A DNA stretch of 64,000 bases from Endomychus coccineus (GCA_958510875.1 OY294068.1:19386297-19450296), one strand, 5' to 3'. Shown: positions 12,700 through 26,149, counted from the first letter of the stretch. Notes: generated from the sequence alone by a model not told the origin. A program made the numbers and translations.

Positions 12700-14500
12700 C
12701 TTAGCTTCCGGATGGATTATGCGTCCCGATAGCAAGACTTGATGCCGACGTTTCGCCAAACATTACAGGTGACATCTTCAGGTAAGACTTGAGGCTTGAA
12801 CTGAAACTGATTCGACTGGCTTCTGTAGAGGTATCTATTGTAGGAAAAATCTTTAACACTACATAGTTCACTGCCTTTACTCCGGTGTTTAACTACGTTC
12901 TGGTACTTGAGCTTGACGTTGTGTGATCAAGTGTGAAGAGGAATTTTCGAGGATAGGTTTCCAAATGTTGGAAAAGTAATATCCTGAGTCACGGTTTAGA
13001 TTATTTGGATGTCTTAGAATTTCTATCGCTTCAAGAATTTTTCGCTGATAGAAGTTTGAGGCTAGGATTTCAGTATTTTCTAAAAGTATTTGATGATTAG
13101 TGTCAGACTACTACTGGTGTCAAGAAGCTTTGTACAGCGCTCATGTTCTTTCACACGAGTGGCTACTGTACGACTTGTTTCACCAATGTAGACTTAACCG
13201 TAATAACAGGGAATGCTATAAGTACGTTTTAAGTGAGAAGAAGGAAGGGGAGATCTTTGATAGGTTTTCAAAATTGAGATAATTTTGGAAGTGTGGAAAA
13301 CCGAGTAGAAATATTATGTTTTTAAAGATTTTGGAAATTCGATCTGATATATTTTCAATGTATAGAAGATAGGCAGTGGATAAAGCAGACGGGGGATTTG
13401 TAGCTCAGACTGGTGTGAATTTTTGGGCGAAGTGTGTTTCTTCATGGCTTTTTGAATGTTATGATGGGAGATATTATTTGATAATAAGACAGATGAGAGA
13501 TGTTCCAATTCTGATTTTAAGGATTGGGGTTGAGATAAGTTGACAGCTCTGTGGACCAAAGTGCTTATGACAGTTTGTTTTTGGATAGGGTGGTGGTGGG
13601 AAAGGCCATTGAGGTATCTATCAGTGTGAGTTGGTTTTCGATTCACAGAATGTTCCAAAGTACCTTCATTCTGTCGACTAACTAATACAACTAGGAACGG
13701 GAGTAAACCTTTCGATTCAACTTGGTGAAAAGGTAATTGGTATGGAGTGAATTTAAATGATTGACGAAGGGAACAAGATTTCCGCGACCATGTTGCCAAA
13801 TAATGAAAGTATGATCGACATATTGAAACCAACGTTTCGACTTGAAAAAAAATATTAGCTATGACCGGAGAAAGTGTGGAACCCATGGCAGTACCCGAGG
13901 ACTGCTCGTAAACTTGCCGTTGTACAGAAAATATGTGGGAGATAGACAAAAATCAATTGAAGGTAGTAAGACCATTGAAATATTTTTGGCAAGTAACAGT
14001 TGAGTAATTATGGAAAGTGTGTATGGAATGGGAACATTGACATAAAAGGAATTTAGAACGTACCTGTTGGAATTACCTACAAGAGGTTTGAGAATAGATG
14101 ACAGATATCAAGAGAGTTTATAAGTAGGGGATCCGATAGTGCTGACAATCGGTCTCAGGGGAACTGAGGGCTCATGAATTTAAGGCAAACATATAATCGG
14201 AGACATCTTGAACAATGGTGGATGATAAATTCCTTTTCTGGATCAGGGAGGGAAGAATGACGGATAATATGTGAATGTGAATCTTCTATGGAGGTGATGC
14301 GATCAATTGGTCGGAACTAGTTTGGAGATGTTGAAGAATTGTGTTATCATAATCTGAAAGTATCATGACAACAGTGGAGTCTCTTTTATCAGCTTTCAAA
14401 ATAGCTAAATTAGGATTTGATTTGAGTAAATCAAGGGTTCGGATTGAAGTTTTAGGGAAATTTGATTCAGGAATGTTGGAATGACGAAGAATTTGTTCCC
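12700..14500 (-). pseudogene. Penelope-like element remnant (RT plus GIY-YIG nuclease)
   Basis: Minus-strand blocks in order: NLAILKADKRDSTVVM (about 14415-14345), RPIVSTIGSPTYKLS (about 14150-14105), YEQSSGTAMGSTLSPVIANIF (13910-13850; the catalytic DD box that should follow is missing), HSVNRKPTHTDRYLNGLSHHHP (about 13650-13580), and a GIY-YIG module VYIGETSRT...KEHERCTKLL (about 13195-13110) reached by frame changes. This order is specific to Penelope-like elements. Several frameshifts and stops make it inactive. Its 3' end holds a hammerhead-like core at 12746-12781, as known for this class. Confidence 0.8.
12746..12781 (-). ncRNA. Hammerhead-like core at a Penelope 3' end
   Basis: Minus strand: CTGAAGA (matches CUGANGA), an extra T, GTCA...TGGC as a 4-bp stem II, then GAAACGTC with a minimal ACGT stem III and a possible GUC cleavage site. 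Stem I pairing is weak. Position downstream of a Penelope RT/nuclease remnant supports the assignment. Confidence 0.4.
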
Positions 14501-14559
14501 TTCCTCATCATTTCAAAAAAGGATGTATGGCAATAATTTTAGTATTAAAAACAAAAGTT

Positions 14560-14790
14560 AGAAAATTTTACCGCCCTTACTAAACATTTGTTTGATTATA
14601 ATCACCAGTCTGATTATAAAAATGTTGATTTCTTAACCAAATAAACCAATTATTATGAACGATCTATCCTGGAGCTGATTCACTCAAAATGTGATGCTAA
14701 GTCTGCAAATCATATAATTGATGTGCAAAATCATTTAGTTAAAAGTATACAAATCTGATAAACTAAATACTCGCAAATTTCTGGATACTT
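14560..14790 (+). pseudogene. Penelope-like element 3' coding end (family B, copy 1)
   Basis: Reads on the plus strand as the C-terminal tail of a GIY-YIG module: DYKNVDFLTK, a stop, TNYYERSILELIHSKCDA, then NHIIDVQN. Homologous tails with different stops occur at 15165-15320 and 36220-36440. Orientation is opposite to the element at 12.7-14.5 kb. Confidence 0.6.
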
Positions 14791-15164
14791 CTTTATAATG
14801 CCTAAAATTGTGTATATGTTGAAGGCTGATACAATTAATCTGTAATATTGATACAGCTACGACCTTTCCTGTCGTAGTCATACAATTTTAAACACGTCTG
14901 TTTACTTGGCGCAAAGGGATTTTGGTTGTCGTACTGTTTTGCCTCGTCCTCGACGAGGAGATATGACGCTTTCGACTGTAGAAACATAACCGTGTAGTTG
15001 TGTTTTAATACATCTCCATATATTTTATTCATTAATAATCTCTAAACAATGTTCTTGAAAAAGAATGTATGACCATAAGTATAGTAATTATTTTACCTAT
15101 TTCCCGAGAATTTTATATATAATTCATAGGTATAGTACTCGAAACAAAAACTTAGAAAATTTCT

Positions 15165-15320
15165 CCACCCTTGCTTAACATTGTTTTGATTATAACCAAC
15201 AATTCGAATACAAAAATGTTAATATTTTAACTAAGGAAATCAATTATTATGAATGATCTATTCTGGAGATGATTCACATAAAACGTGATTCCAATATGTA
15301 AATCATAGAACATACGTTCG
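15165..15320 (+). pseudogene. Penelope-like element 3' coding end (family B, copy 2)
   Basis: Second plus-strand tail: FEYKNVNILTKEINYYE, a stop, SILEMIHIKRDSN. It is preceded at 15063 by the same non-coding phrase (gaatgtatgaccataagt) found before the copies near 14520 and 36190. A hammerhead-like core follows at 15749-15790. Confidence 0.6.
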
Positions 15321-15748
15321 ATCATTAAGTTAGATTTATACTAATTTAATTAATTAAAACCCTTACAAATTCTTACATGTGTCTTTATAATGTTAAAAGT
15401 ATATTTTAGGTAGAATGCTCAAATAGCAGTTTTTATAACAAGATCTGCTAACCTTTTTATATTATGTCATGAATATTTAACATCTGGTTCGGAAGTGGAT
15501 AATTGAGCGTCATATTTTTTTGTTTCAGTCGTATTCAAACATTGATTGAAGTGACTTAGAATCTTATAAGAAAATTGCTAAGCAGTGGATTCTTGATATA
15601 TATTCATATACTCAAAACATAAGTGTGTTACAATTTCGATTACTCATGTTTCTGTTCATTTCGACCACATGGGCATGTTTTATTGAAATTAGTGCGATAA
15701 GAACGCTTTGTGCTTGATACAGTATAGTTTTAAGGAATACCTCGATGC

Positions 15749-15790
15749 GTCTTCTGATCATGGTCGTGGAACCGAAACGTACGTAAAGAC
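15749..15790 (+). ncRNA. Hammerhead-like ribozyme candidate
   Basis: The best-formed of the set for stem I: GTCTT directly precedes the core and AAGAC follows it, a perfect 5-bp pairing. The core is CTGATCA (G8 changed to C), then T, a GGT...ACC stem, GAAA and the palindrome ACGTACGT as stem III. The self-complementary stem III is typical of type I hammerheads in Penelope-like elements and retrozymes. The G8 change should reduce or abolish cleavage. Confidence 0.4.
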
Positions 15791-16984
15791 AAAAATAATG
15801 AGCGTATGTGTTAGTGTGACCTATTTATCGAGAATTTATATATGATTCATACCTGAGGCAAGAATAATTATTAAATTAGCTTTTGTGTAGTAAGTTAGCA
15901 CTTTGTAATATTTATTTGAAGAAGCGTCTGTGTTAGCTAAATTCTAGTCACATTTACTATTACACTAGTGGAAATCGAACTTTTAATAATTATTCTATTT
16001 ATGCCTACTCCACTGGTGAAATTTGAGAAAATGGTAAATTACAAACAGTAATAGAGCTACTATCATTCTTTTTCTACTGCATAAAAGTATTACAGGTATT
16101 TCTGACTAAAAGTCTGACAACAAACGTCTTTGATAATGGGTGCTGGAGAAAGGGTGTAAATTAAATTGAATTCTTCAATTAATTAATTCAACTTAGCGGA
16201 TTTAATAAAAATAGAAATATGGAAATGGATATGTAGACATAACTAGTGTGAGTGGCGTGTTGCCGATTTCAAAGCTGCAGACTGCATATATGCGATCATT
16301 TTATATACAAATGTTGATGAGCAAATCTACCAATTACGTGAGGCACATCTTACATGATACTTGATGCCATCAGCATAACTCGCATTATTACGGCATACTA
16401 AAGAGACGTTGACGAGGTATTTTGCATATCAACTGCATTCCAGATTTAACATAATGTACTCTTACAATCATCACTTGGAGTATAAATCTAACGTCGCTCT
16501 CCCTTTCCCTTCCCAATGTATAACATTACTTGCCAATGTATGTGAAACATTGTGAGTCAACCATATTGTATCGTCAACTCTAGCGATTCGCATCTAACCA
16601 ATGCTATAAAATGCATCAAGCGTAAACTTGGAAAATCGTCTTTGTCGTGATCGGAGATCTTTGATCTGTCCGTTATTTAATTTTTGTAGAACGCCTTTGT
16701 TCAAGGTTCTCATGCACTTTGCGAAAACGTGTCTGCCAGATTCCTTTGTTTCATGCAGGGTAGGTTTTGAAAGGGTGTTTTGCAGCATTCGAACTCCGGG
16801 AACAGGTTTATTATTATCTTTCATTTGACTTCACTTATTAGTTAGTTAGAATGACAACACATTGATTAATTACTAGTTACACGGATAATAAAATTTAATT
16901 AATGAAAAAGGACTGAAAGTCCCGTTTTCAAGTCATGACAAGTAATTAGGTTCTCTATAAAACAATTGTTATTCAAGAAAATTG
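15791..16984. other. No recognisable gene
   Basis: AT-rich. Overlapping open frames on both strands at 16594-16828 (76 and 66 codons) show no known domain, and neither is preferred over the other. Confidence 0.35.
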
Positions 16985-17640
16985 TTGAAAACTTGATTTT
17001 TTTCAAATCAAGAAATGATTGGAATAACCTTACGTTTGCCCTCAAGTCCATTTTCTCGACAATTTCGAAACAGAGAAGCTTAATAGAGAGGTTTTCCCCT
17101 CTCAATTCACTATCAATTTATGGTCATGTTTTTTTCAATCCTCGCGACCTAGAATGACCCAAAGGGACACCTTTTTCAAAAATATATAGCCCAAAAAAAA
17201 TACCCATTTTCCTATTCTCGTCTATTTCAATAGGGTTTGGAAGACCGTCAAAAGGAATGTGTTCAGTAAATTCCATCAAATGCGGTAAGAACTAGCAGGA
17301 ACATTCTATTTTTTGCTAACCCAGAAATGAATGTTTTTACATTTTGCCTCAAAAGTTAATTTTTCTGATAATTTCGAAACAGGGAATCTTCATACAGAGT
17401 TTTTCTCCTCCAAATTTACTATCAATCTGTAGTCCTAGTTTTTTCAATCCTCGAGATTTTTCCGACTCTAGAACTACCCAAAGTGAAACCTTTTTCAAGG
17501 AAGTCCAAAAGAAAACTCTCGTCATTCCCCTATTTCCGCCAATTTAAATAGTGTTTGGAAGACCATCAATAGGAACGTGTCCAGATAACTTCATCAAATG
17601 CGGGAAGGACTAACCGAAACATTCTATCAGGAAGCCATTT
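16985..17640. repeat. Tandem duplication, ~340-bp unit, two diverged copies
   Basis: The first copy (about 16985-17315) and second (about 17330-17640) share tttcgaaacag, ctatcaat, tttttcaatcctcg, gtttggaagacc and catcaaatgcgg in the same order. Substitutions and small indels show the duplication is old. No conserved frame. Confidence 0.7.
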
Positions 17641-20600
17641 TGCAGCGCACTTCATTCGGTAAAAATACTTTCAACACGCCTATTTACAGGTGAAAATACG
17701 TTCCAATTACAGGAGGACACCTTAGGAATAGTTGCAACATATAATTCTCAAGGAGAAATAGATATAATACTGTCTAATTCTAATATTTATCACCTGTCAC
17801 ACTCAATACCGGCTACACGCCATTGAGACTAAACGATACTTCTGCTGCTACGTATCTTCTCAAAGCCTCCCGATGATGACGCTATACTGACTTCTGTAGT
17901 AAGTGTTCAGGCCTCGTAATATAGAGGGTATTGGTACATGTCGCTTGAGACAATAAGATTCAAGAGTCCTAGCAGTAACCCTTCAGAATGAAATGAGAAC
18001 ATACATATAAGTGGTGAACCGTTTCATATCTGTTAACCGGTTTGGAGTGAAAAGAATCGAACAGAGAAATAGTTGAGACCCGGAATTCAATCCTGAAACG
18101 AGAACCAAGGCTGTATTCCATTTTCGTACATTACAGAATTTTTCTGGTTCTCTTAATTATCGAATTTTTCAAACTCTTCGATAGCAATTGTTATGAAACA
18201 ATCAATTGCACGAACTTAGTGATTCACTCCGTTGCGGAGATCTTCTGTCATGATTCAGTGTAGATAATGATCCAAAGAATCTACAATCAATGAAAGTGGA
18301 CCTAAATACGCCGATATGCACAGGTTGAGTAACCTTTGAACTACATTTGAAAATAACACTATAAATTATTCCATATATGATGTCTCTCTAACCTTTTCGA
18401 AATAATTTTTATTCTAGGCAGTAAATTTGTTGACGAAACGCATTTGCATTTTAACAAAACAAAATACAAATTAAGCTCGCATAGCGCGCTGATGCACGTT
18501 TTCTCATTTATTATACAGAATATATCTCTAATAAAACAAACTCTAACGAATGAGACAGGTACAATTTAATCACGTCATAAAACCGACCAAAACAAATCTC
18601 TCTTGTAAGAAGTGTGGAAGTAACTAGCATTAAGCTCGGTATTTAGCAAACGATACTTGCGTTCAACAAATTACCTTTTTAATCACTTGATATTTCTATA
18701 GAGTTGAAGAGCTGTTTCTAGAATTGAATGATTAACTCCAAGAAACAGAGACAATCTATATATAAAAGGCAAATTCCTTTCACTAACTGACTCACTCACT
18801 CTGGCATGTAGGTTCCTTGAAAGAAGGGATTTTTCGAAACTCAATACTAAACTGGATAAAAAGTATTTGATATATATCGACGTTCTTGTCAGCTAATGTA
18901 CCTGATCACGTACAACTTACATGACATACAGTTCCATAGATCAATAGATCAATATCACAGTTCATACTGTTTATGATCAATCAATCAATCAATCAAAGCG
19001 GTGGCGGACAAGTCCGGAGCACTTAGACCACTTGATTGGGTCCATTGTGCTTACCTTGACACAATAATCAATCCAGCAGGCTTAAAGCAGTGCCGGAGGC
19101 AAAGATTTTGCATGGACTGATGTCTTTCATGGCTTCAAGCGGCATATGTGTGCTGCCGAGGTGTTGTAGCCTAAGAGAAGTGTCGCTGAATTGTTGAAGG
19201 AAAGTCGTTGAGTTACTTAACCTAACATATTGATAAATACATATTCCAGATAATATTGAAAGTTTAATATCCACATGATGGTTGGGTATTAGGAACTTGT
19301 GCAGTAATGGTTAAAATCTTGAGTATACCAATAATTATGATAGGTTCTTTAACCATAGTATAAACGTTTCTATCCCATGCTACTTTATTGTTTGCAATTC
19401 CTCTTTTGCACTCAATTGTAGATTACAGTTTAACACCAGGTTATCGTGAAATTATTCAATGAAAATGTTTGAAGATACTTACAATGGCTGAACCAACTCT
19501 CACAAAAACAATGCAGAGGCTGAGAAGTGGAGCAAATGATAAAGACTGCAAAACAAATAGCTCAAAACATTGGATGAGGGAAGAAGTTTTTCTATGGAAG
19601 AACCTTTCCCTAAGATCTGCAATCATATAGCACTCCCAACTACATCAACAAGCTGTGAGAGGAGGCAAACTGAAGATAATTAGAAACCGTATCAAATCAA
19701 CAATGATTCAAGTCGGACTGGAAATTTCGGAATACTCTCTATAGAGAACCGAAAACCTAATTTAATGAATTATGATGAAGACTGGGTTATTGTTTGTCAA
19801 ATTTTGAAATACAGGTTGTAACGGGTTGCGTAACGTGATTGTATAGATCTCTTTAATGAACAGATTAGATTTCTTTTCGGCTAGGAAACTTGTCATATGA
19901 TTAATTAAAGACATCTGCCCGGTCAATAAAACATCGATATTGAAACTAGCATTCATTATGTATGATGTCGCTAATATCTCGAAGTGGAGCAGGTATGATA
20001 ACGGAAGTCGAAGAGAACTCATTGTGGTGTTAACCTTTAACTGGGTAAGTCGAGATTTCATAATTCATTGACTTCATATACATTTTCTTAATTTTTGCTT
20101 CCGAAATATGATTCACATCAGGCTACTTATAATTTGATTTGGATTTATAATTAAACTTCTGGATGTTCAGTACCTGAATGTGATAATATTTCGGTGGATG
20201 TTTCACTCGACTTGTCTGGGGGCACCCGATCATTTTGCGGCTAGCATAATTCAGAGATAATCATTTCCATCACGGCATTGATTGTTGTAATTCTTGTATG
20301 AGGACAATCTATCGGAACGTAGGCAGATATCTATGATAATATTTCTTTATTCCTTGTGTGTTTAATTCCGCAATGGCACATGTCAGTTTTGAGTGATTCG
20401 TAAGAATCGCCATTTTGTAAATCTGATACAAAGTATTCAGAGCTGTCTTTGACTGTAACATGCTATAAATAGTATTGTGGATTATCACAGGGTATTATTC
20501 AATTATTGCTTATTGAATGTTTAATTATCAGGACTGCTGCGTTCGCGTGGTTGTAGAGTAGAGTAATACATCAATTTAAAATGCAATTCAATTCAACTTT

Positions 20601-21980
20601 CCAGATTTGTGCTAACCAGCAAATTCCAACATTCTGATTATTTCCTTTCAATCACAATTTGATTAATTTTCTTGCAGATACAATTTAATTATCATTCTTT
20701 CAAGTCTCATTTTTTAGTATTATTAATTCAGTCACATGTTAACTATTTGCTAATTTCAAGTATCAATTGTAATCGTTCAATTCTTTCAGAATAAATTAAA
20801 TTCTTGCCTAAATTGATATCTCTTCAAGATATCAATTTTGTAATAGTGTTTTTACAATTTGGAGAAGATAACATTATCGGAGGTGGAATCACATGATAAT
20901 TCCAACCGACGGTGTTGCTTGTCCTTTTGATCTCAAGTCAGGTACTGTTCTTCGAAATTACAGGGTTTGAACGTCTGAGGTTCCTCACCTCTTCACTCCA
21001 AGACGGTTTAGTGACTTTCCTGACAGGACCGGCTTCCAGTTCCTGCGAGTTCCAAGGAGGGTAACATTTTCTTGTTTTAATGACCATGATTTCATTCTCT
21101 GATTTTGTTGTTCAGCCGAAGTTGTTTTCCCCTAATTTTTATGGAACCATTCGAGGTCTACTTTAGTTCCTCTTATTTGATTATTCTTTCTTTTCAATTA
21201 AAAAATTGATTTAATTTTATAATTGTCTTCAAATTCACTTATGTTACAAATTGATTTAATTTTATAATTGTTTTCTTCAAATTCAATATTATTTAGTTTA
21301 CAAATTGGTACACTATAAAAATTGTAATTTAAATTTTGTTATAATCCAAATTCCATATGGAATAAATCAAATTGTTAAGTTGAACTTGTATTGTTTTTCT
21401 GAATTTCCATCAACTAATAAACCATCTCGTGGTGCTTGTATTCTGGACTGTGAATTCATTTATTTTTATAGTTTTTTAAGCAATTGGCGCTCAGGCAATC
21501 CACCAGTCTAGAATCACAAGGCACGTTTCACTACGAGCCCTGAGATTAATTCATTCAAATTGAGCTAGTTGGGCCAATTAAAACCGACCCAAAGCGGGTC
21601 CGTTTCAAGGTATAGGGGCGGCATGGGTCTGACTGCCCCCCCGTTAGAAAATGTCTGGATCCGGCACTGTGCATCATACAAATGTAGTGTAGCGTACAGT
21701 TTGCTATTATATATTTGGGAATATATTCCATAGTTCTTAGATGTAGTATATCTTTTAGCTCCATCGTTTTTGTAATAAACTGAATGAGTTAATGGTTGAT
21801 CTTGCTCTTGAGGACAAAAAATATTGATGACCCTTTTATTTCTTAATTATAAGCAAAAGTTAATGAACGAAATTTCAAAAAAAACTCCAAGTCCACTTCT
21901 AATGATAATAACTGAGATACTCGAACGCACTGTTGAACCACCCGGTATGTGTAACGTATTCAAGCTGGTCTCCTGTTGTT
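17641..21980. other. Long region without recognisable genes
   Basis: Only short open frames (for example 19068-19274 and 19762-20061, minus) without recognisable motifs. A tcaa microsatellite lies near 18977-18997. Phrases typical of repeat ends occur (tgactcactcactc near 18790; ggatccggcactg near 21660), but I could not define an element. Confidence 0.4.
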
Positions 21981-22063
21981 GGAGAAAGCAATCAACATAG
22001 CATGCAATATCTAGAGAGCACCAGGTTCTCTAGATATTGCATGCTATGTTGATTGCTTTCTCC
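21981..22063. repeat. Perfect 37-bp inverted repeat with 9-nt loop
   Basis: 21981-22017 is the exact reverse complement of 22027-22063 (outer ends ggagaaag / ctttctcc), separated by 9 nt. An 83-nt RNA from either strand would fold into one unbroken hairpin. Perfect arms imply recent origin or constraint. No surrounding TIR or target duplication was recognised. Confidence 0.85.
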
Positions 22064-23115
22064 ATTACTTATCAATGGTAACAGTGTGATGAGTCTATTG
22101 TTACCTCCAGTAATTATAAGATTACTAGCGACATTTGTTGCGTAAACCTGAAGCTACATGCTTCAATCATAAGAATGAAATTTCTCACGAAAATTATAAA
22201 AGCTTTTCAGATTGCTAGCGAATTATTCATTCATCGAAACGCTACGGCTAACTGGGCAAAAGTGTATTTGTACTACAAAAAGAATAAATAAAGATGAGTA
22301 CATTTATTAAGGCCAAGTAAACACATAACTGCAAATATTTATTTTAGAGATTGCGACTAGGATATATTTGCCAGTTCTTGCGAGACGAAATATTGCTGTG
22401 TAATCATTCCAGGAGTATTTTGTAGGATCTTTTATTTCATATTTCATCAGAATAAAATAAATAAGTTACTTGTTAAGTTGAGTTAGTAACTCATCCTGAG
22501 GATGCCACTGATGATGATGATGATGAGGATGAACCTGATATATTATTATATTTTTATAACATATTTTTTCCATATTGGTGATTTGAATTGATTTCTATGA
22601 TCTTTGTTTAAAGTCAATTTTCGGCGTCAAAATGCGGATTCCATATTTGGCAACGCCATCTTGTTGAGGGAATAAAGAGACAACGATGGAGTCTCATGTA
22701 TTTTGAGATACCATTTCAAATAAAGTCAGAAAAAAAGAGCTCTTTAAAAATTTCGTTATTTTCGAATAGCTTCTAAAAGTATTCGAAATTTTTGAAATTC
22801 CTAAGACCCATTTTGTTCATCATCGGAATGCGCGACTTTACCTCAATTCAACCATCTTCGTATCTCTTCTAGTTTCCGAGATCTCAATGAAGTTGCTCGA
22901 ATTTGAAACACCCTGCACAGTAGTGATTAAAAAGTTGAATTCTTCCAAGCAAGTTGCAATATCATCAACTTTAAATCCCAATAATCATATCCCGGCTTCG
23001 AATAATCATTGTGTGTCTCGAAGGTACGGAAGATTCTACACAGTTTTTTTATTTTCATACTTTGAGAATTTTTCTAATTCACGGTTAGTGTACAGTAATC
23101 CCAGAATAGACTTAC
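22064..23115. other. No recognisable gene; microsatellite
   Basis: Contains a gat trinucleotide run near 22508-22530. It lies 3' of the last visible Beat exon, so further 3' exons of that gene may be here or farther left, but none could be recognised. Confidence 0.35.
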
Positions 23116-23249
23116 CTCTTTGTCATTGATGTACCAAGTGACGTTCATATGAGGATATGAACCTGGCGTCGTGCAGTTTGCTGTTAATTTGCCTCCAGGT
23201 GTTAGTTTTTGTACATCCGCCCTTACTACAGGTCCTTCTTCTGGTATCT
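23116..23249 (-). CDS. Beat-family Ig protein, internal exon (second Ig domain)
   Basis: A 134-bp exon on the minus strand. It follows an acceptor (tttgcag, 23256-23250) and ends at a gtaagt donor (23115-23110). Read in phase with the exon at 31156-31291 it gives EIPEEGPVVRADVQKL, then the Ig cysteine and strand C tryptophan in CTTPGSYPHMNVTWYIN. This pattern is characteristic of Beaten-path (Beat) cell-surface or secreted neuronal Ig proteins, which bind Sidestep-family receptors in axon guidance. The junction codon is completed as 1+2 nt. The next 3' exon was not found. Confidence 0.75.
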
Positions 23250-23702
23250 CTGCAAACAATGGAACAGTCAGTGGATACGTTCAATTAACTCACTTTCTAT
23301 TGCTGTTGTATCTATTTCGAATTCCCTATTTCATATTTCTTCATTTTGCCATGATGTAATCCCATAGATATTATATATACATACATGGATAGCGCATCAG
23401 GGATTTTCATTGACTCCAACATATGGAACAGCTGACAAGTGGCAAAACATCGTTCTAGCCATAAGAGTACATGTTAATGTAATCTATCATATTATGTTGT
23501 TTTCAAAAGAAAATAGCAATATTTTGATACAGAAAACTTCTTTAGTGCTTTGTTTTTTAGTCGTGATTAATTGTTTGGCTTTTTAATTTCATTTTATCAA
23601 ATGATATTGTGTAATAACTCTTCGACGACAATAAGGTTATAATAGTGAAGTGTGTGATTAATTTGTCTTCTTGGATACTTTTAATAAATCTAAGATATAA
23701 CA

Positions 23703-24170
23703 ATGGTGAAATCGTGTTCCGCATTTGGATGTACAAATCGGTATCAAAAAGGAAGACCTACTTTTAACTGGTATTTACAAGTTTAGTAGATACTGGATGG
23801 TGGTTATATACTTAATTCAAAATAATGTAATTAAAACGTAGACGTTAGAAGTACAATTTTAATCGACTATTCACAATCGAAAATAGAAACTTATAGTGTA
23901 ATAATTACTGTTCATTTCAGTTTTCCTTCAGATGAAAATTGAAACAAAAATGGGTAATAGCAATGAAGAGAAAAACTTCGTGTCCAACAAGAATTATCAT
24001 CTTTAAGTGAACACTTTACACAAAATGATTTCGAGTATTCATTTGAAAAGAAATCAGTAAAAGTACATGGTCTTTTACCGTCATGCCCTAACACGAATAT
24101 AATTTTTCAAATTGAGAAGCATACTATTGATAAGCAAAAAATAGTAATCAAATACTTGACTACAAGGAAT
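23703..24170 (+). pseudogene. THAP-domain gene remnant with intron
   Basis: Begins at ATG 23703: MVKSCSAFGCTNRYQKGRPTFNW, the N-terminus of a THAP zinc finger with its first two cysteines. A candidate intron runs from about 23772 to the tttcag near 23920. Exon 2 opens FPSDEN and then needs two frame changes to read KWVIAMKRK and SLSEHFTQNDFEYSFEK. The Cys expected before SEHF is Leu, so a zinc ligand is lost. This supports a decayed THAP protein (host gene or P-element-like transposase) inside a Beat intron. Confidence 0.65.
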
Positions 24171-26149
24171 CGTAGAATGAATGCAAAGGTTATACAAATC
24201 TGAAAAATTTATTAAAACATGTGAAGGATAGGCAGGACATTTCAGAACAATGTTTACTTTTATTCCCGAAGAATTTGTATTTTTAACAGTAACAGTACCT
24301 AATATTATATAATAATGTTCCTCTGTTGGTAAGATTTAAGTTTAAAATTAAGGTGACCTATAATCTAATTTGTAACTAAACATTAATGCTGTGAACTAAA
24401 ACCCTGTTTATATCACTTTTATTTTCTTTAGAAACTGGAATATTTTGCTAATGTTTATTATTATAACACAAAAGCTAAGCTAGCGATTTGGCATCTGCGA
24501 CTAGCCACAATACCAGAAGTTCACTACTGAATAACAATAACTGTTCATTTATGTAATTTCTAGTTCTTCTTCTTTGTATTTAGCATCTTGAGGCACAATC
24601 GGATTCCTCTGGCTCAGGAAAAATCCAGGTTTGGGTTATATGGTAGCAGAATTAGATTAATAATTTTGATAAATAATAATAATAAATACTTCTTTTTTTA
24701 ACCACTCCAAGAAATAGCTATATTATTGCTGTCTAATTATTTGAGTATTTTGATATTAATAGCTTACTTAATTTTGAATATGTATATGTTACTTGTTTTC
24801 CATATTATAACTAAATCTTCACGACATTATGAAAGATGTTGTCTTATTTATTAGGTAATGATTCTGTAGTTGAATATATGTATTAATTAATAATTGAAGC
24901 TGTTGATAACTAAGTATGTCATTTAACGTGGGGTAGAGTAATTTCAGTTAATTACGTACTAAAGTTTTCCATTGATGAAATACAGAATAAGTTGCATATG
25001 GGTACTTCATGAAAATATGACTAAATTCAAAATGAGCGATATTTAATTCTATATCTTTAATGTAATTTTGTACATAATACTATTATGTATTGTTGCTGAA
25101 TCATAAAAACCGATCAAATAGGATTATAACTTGATAATTCATGAAATTCGTAAAGTGCTCCATATAAAACAATGTAAATTATGCACGTTCTTGCCACTTG
25201 TCACGTGGTCAGAATGATTTCATCTCTGTCTAATACCAGGCTGAAATAGGACTTCTGTCTTTCTTACGTGTTGGAGTCATCGACTGAACAGAGGTTTGTA
25301 TTCCATGTATGTATATATAATATCTATGTGTAATCCTAAGTATATCAGAAAATACGATATAATATGACACTTAATGTCAACTTTATTGGAAGATGTTGTA
25401 AAATCAAGAATATTATAACTTAGTTTGTCCTCTTTTTGTTTATAAAATGTTGATAAAGAAATAGACAATATCTGTGGCTTGGTACAAGAAATGATTAAGT
25501 AAGTCTAAATATGTTACTTTTCAATTCAACAAGATTTTCACGTTGGAAATCTGCAAAGTAAATTCACGAGTGTTATAATTCATAAAACTGAATGATAAAT
25601 ATCAAACCATCACATGTTTCTAGTCAGAATACACAATCAATAGAAATTTCATCAAATCAATTAAGTTAATAATCTTATCTACAAGACATATGACTTTTTG
25701 ATATCCGCCATAGCGAATTGTCAACAATGAGCAAAATTTGTTCATTCTTCATTGATATGTGAAAGCCTAAATTCAATGAAGACAAAAGAACATCGAAAAC
25801 AAGACCGCTCATGATTCTAATACAAAATTGCATAAAATAATGAAGTGCAGAAAGAATATACATATCACCACGCACTGTTGATCCCACCGCAAAAATGCAA
25901 ACGATAATGGAAATTCTGGCGAGGCTTGGTACATAATAATATCGCTCACAAAGGCTGTCAACGAGTTATTAGCTTGGTTTTCATCGAAACAAGTAATGTA
26001 AAATTTATTAAAGGATTTTACAACAGAGTATTATTGTGAAAACTTAATATGCAAATTTGAACATGAGTCCAGTGATAATTAACCGATAAAGGAATTAAAA
26101 AACATTGTTTTATTCTTCGTATATTACCACAAATTTTAACAAGAAACGT
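24171..26149. other. No recognisable gene (Beat intron)
   Basis: Strongly AT-rich intronic sequence with no supported frame. Short minus-strand frames at 25277-25468 and 25675-25887 have no domain signal. Confidence 0.4.

Noticed and set aside
13100..13282. Plus-strand ORF of 60 codons
   Set aside because: It is antisense to the GIY-YIG part of the Penelope remnant.
16594..16828. Overlapping ORFs on both strands
   Set aside because: No homology signal, no promoter or splice sites, and length expected by chance.
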